From NCBI RefSeq assembly GCF_003143935.1, contig NZ_QFRX01000001.1, positions 2,415,408 through 2,479,407 of the forward strand: a DNA stretch of 64,000 bases, read 5' to 3'. The stretch is from Streptomyces sp. Act143 (GTDB taxonomy: Bacteria; Actinomycetota; Actinomycetes; Streptomycetales; Streptomycetaceae). The notes under the pieces are model-generated. The model saw only the letters and a program-made list of their open reading frames with translations, did no database searches and had not been told where the DNA came from. Numbering within the stretch: position 1 is the first letter of the stretch; each line of letters begins with the position of its first letter. Made by a program: the position numbers and the translations under genes. Shown piece by piece: positions 50,509 through 59,507 of this stretch.

Positions 50509-51660
50509 CTACGAGCCGTCGGCCGACTTGTGCGGCGGGTGGGTGCTCTTCACATGGGTGCGCAGCCTCGACGTCACGTCCTCCGGCGGCAGGAAGCGGG
50601 ACCAGCGCTCCGGGAACTCGGAGGGCATGTCCGGGTCGTCGGGGTCGTCCGGGTCGCTCTCCCGGTGGGCGGCGGCCCGGGCCACGTACTCGGCGACCTG
50701 CGCCTCGCGGACCCGCTCGTTCGCCGCGCGGGCCGCCGCCGTGGCCGCGGCCGGCCAGACGCGGTCGATGGCGGCGTTGACGGCGGCGCCCACGAGGACG
50801 GCGAAGGCGGAGACGCCGATCCAGAGCATGACCGCGACGGCGGCGGCGAGCGAGCCGTAGATCGAGGCGCCCTCGATGGTGTTGGTGAGGTAGATGCGCA
50901 GCAGGAAGCTGCCCAGCACCCACATGGCGAGGGCGACGAGGGAGCCGGGGACGTCCTCGATCCAGGGGGACCGGACGGGCACCGAGACGTGGTAGAGCGT
51001 GGTCAGGAAGGCGATGGACAGCACGATCACCACGGGCCAGTACAGCACCTGGACCACCGTGGCCGACCAGGGCACGATGCGGACGACCGCGTCGGGGCCC
51101 GCGACCATCAGGGGCAGCGCGATCGAGCCGATGACCAGGGCGGCGAGGAAGAGCAGGAACGCCACCACGCGGGTCTTGACGATGCCGCGGACGCCGTCGA
51201 GGCCGTACATGACGGTGATGGTGTCGATGAAGACGTTCACCGCACGGGAGCCGGACCACAGGGCGAAGAGGAAGCCGATGGAGATGACGTCGGGGCGGCC
51301 GCCCTTCATGACGTCGTCGAGGATCGGCTGGGCGATCTGCCGGACGCCCTTGTCGGACAGGACGGTGCGGGACGCCTCCAGGAGGTTGGCCTCCAGGCTG
51401 CTGATGGAGTCGGTGCCGGTCCAGTCGTCGACGTAGCCGAGCAGGCCGATCATGCTGAGCAGCAGCGGCGGCACGGACAGCAGGGTGAAGAAGGCTGCCT
51501 CGGCGGCGAGGCCGAGGATGCGGTACTCCATGCAGGAGTTGACGGTGTCCTTGAGCAGCAGCCAGGCAGTCCTGCGCTTGGAGACGTTCCGGTAGAGGGC
51601 ACGCGCCCGGTGGAGACGGCCGGAGGGGGGCCGCTGGGGGGATTCACTTGCTGGCTGCAC
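50509..51660 (-). CDS. YihY/BrkB-family inner membrane protein
   Basis: 383 residues. After a basic cytosolic start, six hydrophobic segments occupy about 45-300. The family signature regions YRILGLAAEAAFFTLLSVPP, ISIGFLFALWSGSRAVNVFI and GSFLLRIYLTNTIEGASIYG are intact. The C-terminal 80 residues are a cytosolic tail rich in Asp/Pro (SDPDDPDDPDMPSEFPERW). YihY proteins were once called RNase BN, but their function is unsettled; a transporter or envelope role is suspected. The GTG at 51660 has TACCTT six bases upstream, a leaderless pattern. Confidence 0.88.
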   Translation of the reverse strand: MQPASESPQRPPSGRLHRARALYRNVSKRRTAWLLLKDTVNSCMEYRILGLAAEAAFFTLLSVPPLLLSMIGLLGYVDDWTGTDSISSLEANLLEASRTVLSDKGVRQIAQPILDDVMKGGRPDVISIGFLFALWSGSRAVNVFIDTITVMYGLDGVRGIVKTRVVAFLLFLAALVIGSIALPLMVAGPDAVVRIVPWSATVVQVLYWPVVIVLSIAFLTTLYHVSVPVRSPWIEDVPGSLVALAMWVLGSFLLRIYLTNTIEGASIYGSLAAAVAVMLWIGVSAFAVLVGAAVNAAIDRVWPAAATAAARAANERVREAQVAEYVARAAAHRESDPDDPDDPDMPSEFPERWSRFLPPEDVTSRLRTHVKSTHPPHKSADGS

Positions 51661-52046
51661 GACCTAAAGGTATCCGCCGTACGAGGCTGCACTCATCCTG
51701 CGCGGGTCCGCCGTCGCGGCGATTCGAGGGATTTTCCTGTCATGTTCCCGTTGGCCGGATTATTCGGTCACTCACCTGAACTGCCTGTTCGGAATTTCCG
51801 CGGGGCCCGAAAAGCGCCAATGTCCTTAATTGCCTTGAATCATTCATGATTTTCCGGAAAGAATAGGGATCACCTGTGTTGCGCATGCCGAGGGCTCCTC
51901 GGGCGCAGCCGTCACGGGGGATTTCGCACGGGGGACTCGCACGGGGAAACTCACACGCCGCTGACCACGGACCGCCCGCTCCCGCCGCGTCGCCTCACGC
52001 GCTTCTCACCGCCCCCGGGATCCGCACCCTTCACCGAGGTGAGGCC
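51661..52046 (+). other. 386-base gap with AT-rich segment and CACGGGGGA repeats
   Basis: Bases about 51740-51875 are clearly richer in A+T than the surroundings (for example TTAATTGCCTTGAATCATTC). Downstream, CACGGGGGA recurs at 51913 and 51927 and CACGGGGA at 51940. A 35-codon frame from ATG 51741 exists, but nothing supports it as a gene. Probably the promoter and leader of the adenylation-domain gene. Confidence 0.4.
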
Positions 52047-53909
52047 ATGAACTCGATCCCGCAGTGGACCCGCGACCCCAGGCCCGGCAGCGCCGAGTAC
52101 GAGCTCCCGCTCCCCCGCCGCCTGCCCGCGGAACCGGCCGCGGTCCGGGCCGCGCACGCCAAGGTGCTGGCCGCTCTGTCCGCCGAGCCCGACGAGTCGG
52201 TCCTCCGCGTGGACGTCACGGACGGCACCCTGCGGCTGCGCTACCGCACCGACGTCCTCGACCGCGAGGCAGCCGCCCGGATCGCCGGCTACCACCTCGC
52301 CGCCCTCGCCGTCCCGGACCGGCCCAGCCTGCTGTCGGAGGCCGAGCTCCGCCGCCAGCTGGAGGAGCTGGCGGGCCCGGCCCGGGAGCTGCCGGGGCAC
52401 CGCGCGCACGAGCTGTTCGAGGAGCGGGCGGCCCTGCACCCGGACGCCGTGGCCGTCGTCTCGGCGGACGGGCAGCACACCTACGGCGAGCTCAACTCCA
52501 GGGCCAACCGCGTCGCGCGGGCGCTGCTCGCCCACGGGCTGAGGGCCGAGGGCGTCGTCGCGGTGCTCATGGAGCGCAACCTCGACTGGCCGGCCGCGGT
52601 GCTCGGGCTCCTCAAGGCGGGCGGGGTGTGTCTGCCGATCGAGCCGCAGCTCCCGGTCGGGCCGATGCGGACGATGCTCAACCGCGCGGACTACAGCCTC
52701 ATCCTCAGCAAGGACTCCCTGGCCACGGCCTATGCCGGAGACTACGCGGACACCGACCTCGGGCTGCCCGTGGCCGCCGACCGGCTCGCCCACATCCGCT
52801 TCACGTCCGGCTCCCCGGGCGAGCAGGCCACGGGCGTGATGTACGAGCACGCCGGTCTCCTCAACCACCTCCTCGCCAAGATCGACGACCTCGGCATCGG
52901 CCCCGGGGACGTGGTCGCGCAGACCGCTGCGCAGCGCTCGGGCGCCGCCCTGTGGCAGTTGCTGTCCGCGCTGCTGGTGGGCGGGCGGACGCTGCTGGTC
53001 GGGCAGGAGGCGATCCGGGACGTACCGCGCTTCGCCGACACGATCGAGCGTGCCGGGGTGACCGTGCTGGAGGTCGAGCCGTGGTGTCTGGCGCCCCTGC
53101 TGGACGAATTGGAGCGGCGACCGCGCGAACTCCCGGCGCTGCGGCGGGTGTCGGTGACCGGCGGGGCGGTACCCCAGGAGCAGGCGCGCCGCTGGTTCGC
53201 GGCCCTGCCCGGCGTACCGCTGGTCAACACCTATGGCGTGGACGGCACTTCGGGCGACATCCAGCACGGCGTCCTGCACGGCGTGCCGTCCGGACCCCGG
53301 GCGCCACTGGGACGGCCGATCGCCAACGTACGGATGTACGTCGTCGACGAGCGGCTGGTGCCCGTGCCGCTGGGCGCGCCCGGCGAGATCGTGGTCTCCG
53401 GGGTGTGCGTGGGCCGCGGGTACGTGGGCGATCCCGAGCGGAGCCGGACGGCGTTCGCCGAGGACCCGTACCGGCCGGGCGAGCGGCTGTACCGCAGCGG
53501 CGACCTGGGGCGCCGGCTGCCGGACGGGGGGCTGGAGATCCTGGGGCGCCGGGACGGACGGGCGGAGTTCCGCGGTTCCCGTGTCGACATCGGCGAGATC
53601 GAGAGCGCGCTGCTGCGGGTGCCCGGCGTCCGCGACGCCGCCGTGGTGGTCGTACGGGACACCCGGCCGGTCGCCTTCTGCGCGGGCCCGGAACCGGTCG
53701 AACCGGCCGCCGTCCGGAGCGAGCTGGCCGCCTCGCTGCCGCCGCACATGGTCCCGCCCGTCGTCCACTGGCGCGAGCGGCTGCCGGTGACCGCCGACGG
53801 CGGGACGGACCGGCGGACCCTCACCGCGCGCGCCGCGAACCTGGACGCGCCCGGTGTTCCCGGCGGCTCGCGGCCCTGGTCCTCGAGAACGTCGCCTGGC
53901 GTCCCCTGA
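52047..53909 (+). CDS. NRPS-like adenylation-domain protein, probably catalytically impaired
   Basis: 620 residues. Residues 45-95 resemble the tail of a condensation domain (LRLRYRTDVLDREAAARIAG). The rest is an AMP-binding domain. Motif A2 is LKAGGVCLPIEP, A7 is YRSGDL (482-487) and A8 is EFRGSRVDIGEIE. Key residues are altered: A3 reads TSGSPGEQATGV (253-264), lacking the P-loop lysine; A5 reads NTYGVDGTS (394-402), lacking the glutamate; A10 reads LPVTADGGTDRRTL, where the adenylation lysine position is G586. There is no carrier protein domain. The last 22 residues may be frameshifted, since the adjacent frame reads RLAALVLENVAWRP. Activity on an amino acid is doubtful. Confidence 0.8.
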   Translation: MNSIPQWTRDPRPGSAEYELPLPRRLPAEPAAVRAAHAKVLAALSAEPDESVLRVDVTDGTLRLRYRTDVLDREAAARIAGYHLAALAVPDRPSLLSEAELRRQLEELAGPARELPGHRAHELFEERAALHPDAVAVVSADGQHTYGELNSRANRVARALLAHGLRAEGVVAVLMERNLDWPAAVLGLLKAGGVCLPIEPQLPVGPMRTMLNRADYSLILSKDSLATAYAGDYADTDLGLPVAADRLAHIRFTSGSPGEQATGVMYEHAGLLNHLLAKIDDLGIGPGDVVAQTAAQRSGAALWQLLSALLVGGRTLLVGQEAIRDVPRFADTIERAGVTVLEVEPWCLAPLLDELERRPRELPALRRVSVTGGAVPQEQARRWFAALPGVPLVNTYGVDGTSGDIQHGVLHGVPSGPRAPLGRPIANVRMYVVDERLVPVPLGAPGEIVVSGVCVGRGYVGDPERSRTAFAEDPYRPGERLYRSGDLGRRLPDGGLEILGRRDGRAEFRGSRVDIGEIESALLRVPGVRDAAVVVVRDTRPVAFCAGPEPVEPAAVRSELAASLPPHMVPPVVHWRERLPVTADGGTDRRTLTARAANLDAPGVPGGSRPWSSRTSPGVP

Positions 53910-54060
53910 TCGCGCACCGCACGGGCCCGCTCGACCGGCCCGCCCGAGGGCACCGCCCCGCCCCGCCGCCCCGGCAGGAGTGAGAGCACGGGGCCGGACG
54001 CGCAGGCCGCGGGGCCGCGGGCCGCGCCTCCGGTCGGGGCGGGGCGGTAAGTTCGCGGGT

Positions 54061-55695
54061 ATGGCAGGCAGCACCCACAGCGTGACCAACCAGCCCCCGC
54101 CCCTGACCGGCCACGACGTCTTCACCGCCGACAAAGCACTGGTCGCGGCGGTGGAACGGCACGTGGCACCCGACACCCTGGACGACGTGCGCGGTGAGCT
54201 GGAGGCCCTGGGCCGGGCCTCCGGTTCGGCGCAGCTCCAGGAATGGGCCGTCCAGGCCGACCAGAACCCGCCCCGCCTCAGGACCCACGACCGCTACGGC
54301 CACCGCGTCGACGAGGTCGACTTCCACCCCGCCTGGCACCGCCTCCTCGGCAAGGGCGTCGCGGCCGGCCTCACCGCCGCCTGGAACCGCCCCGCGGGCC
54401 ATGTGCGGCGCGCGGCGGCGTTCCTGGTCTGGACGCAGGTGGACGCCGGCAACCTCTGCCCCCTGTCGATGACGCACGCCGCCGTACCGGCCCTGCGCGC
54501 CGAGCCCGCCCTCGCCGAGGCGTGGGAACCACGGCTGACGTCGATGGTCTACGACCGTGAGGCGCGTCCCGCGCACCGGAAGGCCGGCGCCCTGTTCGGG
54601 ATGGCCATGACGGAGAAGCAGGGCGGCAGCGACGTACGGGCGAACACGACGACCGCGACGCCGCTCGCGGAGGAGGGGGCGTACGAGCTGACGGGACACA
54701 AATGGTTCTGCTCGGCGCCCCTGTCCGACGGCTTCCTCGTCCTGGCCCGGGCTCCGGAAGGCCTCACCTGTTTCCTCCTCCCCCGCGTCCTGGACGACGG
54801 CACCCGCAACCCGTTCCGCATCCAGCGGCTGAAGGACAAGCTGGGCAACCGTTCCAACGCCTCGGCGGAGGTGGAGTTCGAGGGGACGTGGGCCCGCCGG
54901 GTGGGCGAGGAGGGGCGCGGGGTGCGGACCATCATCGAGATGGTCGCGGCGACCCGGCTCGACTGTGTCCTCGGCTCCGCGGGCCTGATGCGGCAGGCCG
55001 TGTCGCAGGCGGTCCACCACTGCACGCACCGCGCGGCGTTCGGCGCGAAGCTGGTCGACCAGCCGCTGATGCGCAATGTCCTGGCCGACCTCGCGGTGGA
55101 GTCGGAGGCGGCGACCACCCTCGCGCTCCGGCTGGCGGCCGCGTACGACGACGGCGGCGAGCAGGAGCGGGCGTTCCTGCGGATCGCGGTACCGGCCGCC
55201 AAGTACTGGGTGACCAAGCGCTGCCCGCCGCTGGTCGTCGAGGCCGCGGAGTGCCTGGGCGGCAACGGCTACGTCGAGGACTCCGGCCTGCCCCGCCTGG
55301 TACGGGAGTCCCCGCTCAACTCGATCTGGGAGGGCGCGGGGAACATCCAGGCCCTGGACGTCCTGCGGGCCCTGCAACGCGAGCCGGTCGCCTTCAACGC
55401 GTACCTCCAGGAGGTCGGGAAGTCCCGCGGTGCCGACCACCGCCTCGACGCGGCGATCAAGGACCTGCTGACGGACCTCGCCGACCTGGACGGCGTCGAG
55501 GCGCGGGCACGGCGCCTGACGGAGCGGCTGGCGCTGGTCCTCCAGGGGTCACTGCTGGTCCGCTTCGCACCACCGGAGGTGGCGGACGCGTTCTGCGCGT
55601 CCCGGCTGGGCGGAGACGCGGGCGCCTCCTTCGGAACCCTGCCGTCGACGCTGGACTTGACGTCGGTGGTGAACAGGTCCCGCCCAGTGGAGTAG
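54061..55695 (+). CDS. AidB-like acyl-CoA dehydrogenase
   Basis: 544 residues. An extended N-terminal domain (1-155; VEVDFHPAWHRLLGKG-type segment) is characteristic of AidB relatives. The FAD-binding acyl-CoA dehydrogenase core contains FGMAMTEKQGGSDVRANTT, LTGHKWFCSAPLSDGFLVLA and ECLGGNGYVEDSGLPRLVRE, with NSIWEGAGN carrying the catalytic-base-region glutamate. AidB proteins are linked to alkylation-damage defence, whereas close relatives oxidise branched acyl-CoAs, so the role here is open. TAAGTT lies seven bases before ATG 54061 with no ribosome binding site. Confidence 0.88.
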   Translation: MAGSTHSVTNQPPPLTGHDVFTADKALVAAVERHVAPDTLDDVRGELEALGRASGSAQLQEWAVQADQNPPRLRTHDRYGHRVDEVDFHPAWHRLLGKGVAAGLTAAWNRPAGHVRRAAAFLVWTQVDAGNLCPLSMTHAAVPALRAEPALAEAWEPRLTSMVYDREARPAHRKAGALFGMAMTEKQGGSDVRANTTTATPLAEEGAYELTGHKWFCSAPLSDGFLVLARAPEGLTCFLLPRVLDDGTRNPFRIQRLKDKLGNRSNASAEVEFEGTWARRVGEEGRGVRTIIEMVAATRLDCVLGSAGLMRQAVSQAVHHCTHRAAFGAKLVDQPLMRNVLADLAVESEAATTLALRLAAAYDDGGEQERAFLRIAVPAAKYWVTKRCPPLVVEAAECLGGNGYVEDSGLPRLVRESPLNSIWEGAGNIQALDVLRALQREPVAFNAYLQEVGKSRGADHRLDAAIKDLLTDLADLDGVEARARRLTERLALVLQGSLLVRFAPPEVADAFCASRLGGDAGASFGTLPSTLDLTSVVNRSRPVE

Positions 55696-55803
55696 CCGAG
55701 GGGCGCGGGGAACCGCGCGACCCACCAGGATCAAGCCCGCAGCCGCCATCCGGCGTCAAGAGGCGGCCCGGACCGCGAGAAACCGCCAAACCGACGGACG
55801 GCA

Positions 55804-55837
55804 GGGGGTGGTGCTGCGCCGACACGGCACCACCCCC
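55804..55837 (+). terminator. Hairpin terminator after acyl-CoA dehydrogenase
   Basis: GGGGGTGGTGC and GCACCACCCCC form a perfect 11-bp stem with a 12-base loop about 110 bases after the stop. The remainder of the 378-base gap holds the regulator promoter, including a GTTGCAAC palindrome at 55928-55935 and an AACCGGTT at 56041-56048. Confidence 0.65.
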
Positions 55838-56073
55838 GCCTTGGCCCGTTCGAGGCCGGGAACGCCGCTCGGGACGGCGTCGCTCAAGTTTCAACCAGCT
55901 ACGCCGCGTTCACCAGGGTTGCAGGGGGTTGCAACTTGCTGCTGTCTGTGGCCGGACTGTATCCCTCCGCGACGGACGAACGGCACTATGAGACGAACAG
56001 TCAGGACGGACACCCCGGCCGTGGCCGAAAGGCGGCGGGGAACCGGTTGTCAGCAGTACCCCCGGGAGGACCA

Positions 56074-57363
56074 GTGGCGCTCTCGCCGACGGACGTCACG
56101 CAGTTGGCCGCCGTGGACGCGGCACGGGCGGCACGGGTGCTGAGCGGCGTCCGCTCCGCCGCGCTCTCCGGCCGGCGGGCGCCGGTGGCGCCCCGCCCGG
56201 TGATCGAGCAGTCGTGGGACCGGATGCTGCGCGGCGGCGTCGACCCCGAGCACGACTTCCGCACCGGGCTGCTGCCCCGGGAGGAGGTGCAGCGGCGCCG
56301 GGAGAGCTCGGAGCTCAGACATGTCCTGCCGGTGCTGCGCGAGGGGCTGCTGTCGGTCGCGGACACCGCCCACCACATCATGGTGGTCGCCGACGAGGAG
56401 GGCCGGGTGCTGTGGCGGGAGGGCAGCTCCCCGGTGCTGCGCAAGGCCGACGGGACCGGGTTCGAGGTCGGCGCCGACTGGCGGGAGGGTGTCGTCGGCA
56501 CCAACGGCATCGGCACCCCGGTGGTGGCACGCCGGCCGGTGCAGGTCTTCGCCTCGGAGCACTTCGTGCGTTCGCAGACCTCCTGGACCTGCACCGGGGC
56601 GCCGATCACCGATCCGCGGGACGGCCGGCTGATCGGCGTCGTGGATGTGAGCGGACCGCTGGAGACGATGCACCCGGCCACGCTCGCCTGGGTCGAGTCG
56701 GTGGCCAAGCTCGCCGAGGCGCGGCTGCGTGAGCGGCATCTGTCCTCGCTGGAGCAACTGCGGGCGGTGGCGGCGCCGGTGCTGGCGCGGCTCGGCGGCC
56801 GGGCGGTGGTGGTGGACCGGGACGGCTGGACGGCGGCGGTGGCCGGAATGCCGTACCAGAGCCGGGTCGCGTTGCCCAAGTCGCTGTCGGCGGGCCAGCA
56901 ATGGCTGCCGACGCTGGGGCTGTGCGCGGTGGAGCCGCTGGCCGGGGGCTGGTTGGTGCGGCCGTCCGACGAGCCGCTGCCGCGAGGCACCAGCCGGATC
57001 GTGCTGGATCTGTCGCAGCCGCGCCGCTGGTCGATGACGGTGTCCGGGGGCGCCGGGACCTGGAGTCATGAACTGAGCCCCCGGCACGCCGAGTTGCTGT
57101 ATCTGCTGGCGCTGCACCGCAGCGGGCGCAGTGCGGCGGGCCTGGCCGCGGACCTGTTCGGCGATCCGGGCCGCACGGTGACGGTGCGGGCGGAGATGTC
57201 GCGGGTGCGCCGCTATCTCGGGGGGTTTCTGGAGCATCGGCCGTATCGTTTCTGCGAGGGTGCCGAGGTCGAGGTGCTGCTTCCCGACGACCCGCGCGAC
57301 CTGCTGCCGCACTCCACGGCCCCGGCGGTGGCCGGGAATCGGCTGGCACACCGGACCCCCTGA
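56074..57363 (+). CDS. GAF-domain transcriptional regulator
   Basis: 429 residues. The segment APRPVIEQSWDRMLRGGVDPEH at 35-60 and the following GAF domain (about 90-225; LLSVADTAHHIMVVADEEGRV, GVVGTNGIGTPVVARRPVQV) are the sensor half of AcoR-like activators. There is no AAA+ domain. Instead the C-terminal 90 residues hold a winged-helix-like unit (SPRHAELLYLLALHRSGRSA, then VRAEMSRVRRYLGGFL). In actinomycetes such proteins often regulate alcohol or aldehyde dehydrogenases encoded nearby, but none is adjacent here. GTG 56074 has GGGAGGA upstream and is preferred to the distant ATG at 55936. Confidence 0.78.
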   Translation: MALSPTDVTQLAAVDAARAARVLSGVRSAALSGRRAPVAPRPVIEQSWDRMLRGGVDPEHDFRTGLLPREEVQRRRESSELRHVLPVLREGLLSVADTAHHIMVVADEEGRVLWREGSSPVLRKADGTGFEVGADWREGVVGTNGIGTPVVARRPVQVFASEHFVRSQTSWTCTGAPITDPRDGRLIGVVDVSGPLETMHPATLAWVESVAKLAEARLRERHLSSLEQLRAVAAPVLARLGGRAVVVDRDGWTAAVAGMPYQSRVALPKSLSAGQQWLPTLGLCAVEPLAGGWLVRPSDEPLPRGTSRIVLDLSQPRRWSMTVSGGAGTWSHELSPRHAELLYLLALHRSGRSAAGLAADLFGDPGRTVTVRAEMSRVRRYLGGFLEHRPYRFCEGAEVEVLLPDDPRDLLPHSTAPAVAGNRLAHRTP

Positions 57364-57533
57364 ACGCCCGGACCCCCCGAACGCCTCGAACAGCGGCATC
57401 TTCCGCATATTTGCGGGGTCTTCGTCCCCGGCACGCCCGGACTGCCGTAGCATCCCTCTACGGGCCACCCCACCTGTGCCATGGTCAACGCACGGATCAC
57501 CAGGCGCAGTTGGCTCGCCTCGGGAGGTACGAC

Positions 57534-58790
57534 ATGATGCACCGCGGAAGACACCGCAGGCGGAAGCGGGGCAAGGCGCTGCGCGCGTTCCTGGCCGGGA
57601 CCGCCCTCGCGCTCACCGCCGCGGCCACCATGATCAGCGCCTCGCAGGCCACCGTCGCCGCCGATCCGGGCGCCCTGAAGCCGCTCGCCACCGCTGCCGA
57701 GACCGATGCGCTGCGGCTGCGCGAGCAGTTGGAGCCGCGGTCCGCCCTCGACCGGCTCGCCTCCGCGATGGGGAAGCCGGAGGGGGTCGGTGCCGTCCTC
57801 GCCGACGCCGACCACACCCTGCGCGCCGCGGCCGACTGCGGCCCGGCCGAGCGCCGGGCCCTGCCCGTCGAGCCCGCGGCCACCCGCGCCTACTGCTGGG
57901 ACGCCGCCGACACCCGCTCCTGGCACCCCGGCGCGGTCACCACCTCGGGCGACGCCGACGACGACGGCCTGTGGGGGCAGAACCGGGTGATCCTCTCCGC
58001 CTGGAGCCAGGGCGCCCGCGGCCCGGCCCGGGTCGCGTTCATCGACGCCAACGACCTCGACCGCCTCGCCTACGCCTGGGTGCTGCTCGCCGTCCCGGTC
58101 GACGGCGGTCGCGACTACCGCGCGCTCGACTCGCAGGTCTCCGGCATGGTCTGGTACCAGGACAAGCTGCTGGTCACCGCCGCCGGCGGGCTGTACGTCT
58201 ACGACATGAACCGCGTCCAGCGCGCCACGACGGACGCCTCCGCCGTCGGCCGGGTGGACGGCGGCTGGGCGGCGCACGGCGAGCGCTGGGTCCTGCCCGC
58301 CGTCGGCGCCTACCGCGCCGGCGCCACGCGTCCCGACTACCTCTCCCTGGACCGCAGCACCTCCCCCGACAGCCTGGTCGCGAGCGACTGGGTCTCCAAG
58401 GACAGCGACCGCAGCGTCCGGCTGTGGCGGTACGGCCTCAGCTCGTCCTCCGATCGCACCGGACTGCTCACCACGGACCCCGCCGGGTACACGCCCGTCA
58501 ACGAGGCGTACGAGACGCGGACACCCGGTGTCGGGGCCGTGCTGTCGTACCGGTCCGAGTGGTACCTGGGCCGCACCGCGGCGGATGACCGGGACGGCCG
58601 CGGGACGCTGTGGCGGCAGGACGCGACCGGCGCCCGTGCGATCCGCTGCGGCACCGACGAGACCACCCGCTGCTGGAGCGGCGCGGCGGAGTCCCTGTCG
58701 TACTGGGAGGCGACCGGCGAGGTCTGGTCCCAGTCGGGACGGATGCTGTTCGCGCTGCCGCTGAGCACGATCGACAGTTCCCTGGGCTGA
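57534..58790 (+). CDS. Secreted protein of unknown function
   Basis: 418 residues. A long basic N-region (MMHRGRHRRRKRGK) precedes a hydrophobic core (AFLAGTALALTAAATMISAS) and a cleavage region at about residue 44 (QATVAA). The mature protein is rich in beta strands with propeller-like repeats (VSGMVWYQDKLLVTAAGGLY, LYVYDMNRVQRATTD, GTLWRQDATGARAIRCGTDE) and four cysteines that could form two disulfides. No catalytic motif is recognised. GGGAGG precedes ATG 57534. Its last codons form the first unit of a 20-bp repeat array. Confidence 0.75.
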   Translation: MMHRGRHRRRKRGKALRAFLAGTALALTAAATMISASQATVAADPGALKPLATAAETDALRLREQLEPRSALDRLASAMGKPEGVGAVLADADHTLRAAADCGPAERRALPVEPAATRAYCWDAADTRSWHPGAVTTSGDADDDGLWGQNRVILSAWSQGARGPARVAFIDANDLDRLAYAWVLLAVPVDGGRDYRALDSQVSGMVWYQDKLLVTAAGGLYVYDMNRVQRATTDASAVGRVDGGWAAHGERWVLPAVGAYRAGATRPDYLSLDRSTSPDSLVASDWVSKDSDRSVRLWRYGLSSSSDRTGLLTTDPAGYTPVNEAYETRTPGVGAVLSYRSEWYLGRTAADDRDGRGTLWRQDATGARAIRCGTDETTRCWSGAAESLSYWEATGEVWSQSGRMLFALPLSTIDSSLG

Positions 58791-58869
58791 ATCGACAGAT
58801 CTCCGGGGCGATCGGCTGATCCCTGGACTGATCGACAAATCCTTGGGCTGATCGACAGATCCCCGGGCC
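58769..58869. repeat. Five-copy ~20-bp tandem repeat spanning a stop codon
   Basis: Units of the type GATCGACAGATCCCTGGGCT start at about 58769, 58789, 58809, 58830 and 58850. The stop codon of the secreted protein (58788-58790) lies at the first unit boundary, and the array ends 19 bases before the GNAT start. Confidence 0.8.
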
Positions 58870-58888
58870 GGATGATTGCCTGGGGGGC

Positions 58889-59461
58889 ATGCCCAACATC
58901 CCCGTGACCACCTGGTCCCTCGAACAGACCTCCCCGACCGACCTCCTCCCGGCCGCCGCGCCGGAGGGCGATGTGCGGGTCGTCCGCTCCGAGGTGCCCT
59001 CGCCCGAGTTCAGCCGTTTCCTCTACGCATCCGTCGGCGGCGACATCCGCTGGATCGACCGGCTGGGCTGGTCGTACGCCCAGTGGGAGGAGCACCTCAA
59101 CCGGGCGGGCGTGGAGACGTGGGTGGCGTACGACCGGGGCACGCCCGCGGGCTACGTGGAGCTGGAGCCGCAGGACGACGGTGTCGTGCAGATCGTCTAC
59201 TTCGGGCTGATCCCGGGCTTCCGCGGTCGGCGGATCGGCGGTCATCTGCTGTCGTACGGGGCCGCGCGCGCGTGGGATCTCGCGGACCGCTGGCCGGGCC
59301 TGACGGACACCAAGCGGGTGTGGCTGCACACGTGCAGCCTGGACGGCGAGCACGCGATGGCGAACTACCAGCGCCGGGGCTTCACCCTCTTCGACACCAA
59401 GGTCGAGGAGCAGCCGGAGGTCACCGAGCCCGGTCCCTGGCCGGGGGCCTACCGCGTCTGA
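58889..59461 (+). CDS. GNAT-family N-acetyltransferase
   Basis: 190 residues. The acetyl-CoA-binding motif A reads IVYFGLIPGFRGRRIGGHLL, with the R/Q-x-x-G-x-G/A pattern as RGRRIGG, and a final ANYQRRGFTLFDT strand matches the GNAT motif B. The aromatic-rich N-terminus (RWIDRLGWSYAQWEEHLNRA) could form the acceptor site. The acceptor is unknown. ATG 58889 has a GGGGGG box upstream. Confidence 0.88.
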   Translation: MPNIPVTTWSLEQTSPTDLLPAAAPEGDVRVVRSEVPSPEFSRFLYASVGGDIRWIDRLGWSYAQWEEHLNRAGVETWVAYDRGTPAGYVELEPQDDGVVQIVYFGLIPGFRGRRIGGHLLSYGAARAWDLADRWPGLTDTKRVWLHTCSLDGEHAMANYQRRGFTLFDTKVEEQPEVTEPGPWPGAYRV

Positions 59462-59507
59462 CCTGCGTGGACAAGACCTCCCGCAGCGCATGTGATCGAC
59501 GCCACCA

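Noticed and set aside
51741..51848. 35-codon frame in the AT-rich gap
   Set aside because: No ribosome binding site, no recognisable domain and Streptomyces-atypical codon use; more likely promoter DNA.
51876..55695. Possible biosynthetic gene cluster (adenylation domain plus acyl-CoA dehydrogenase)
   Set aside because: There is no carrier protein, condensation or thioesterase gene, and the adenylation domain has lost catalytic residues. The dehydrogenase is AidB-like with its own promoter.
56041..56048. AACCGGTT upstream of the GAF regulator
   Set aside because: It matches the pectic operator core but is 20 kb from that locus, in front of an unrelated regulator, with no other pectic element nearby. 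Not counted in the regulon.
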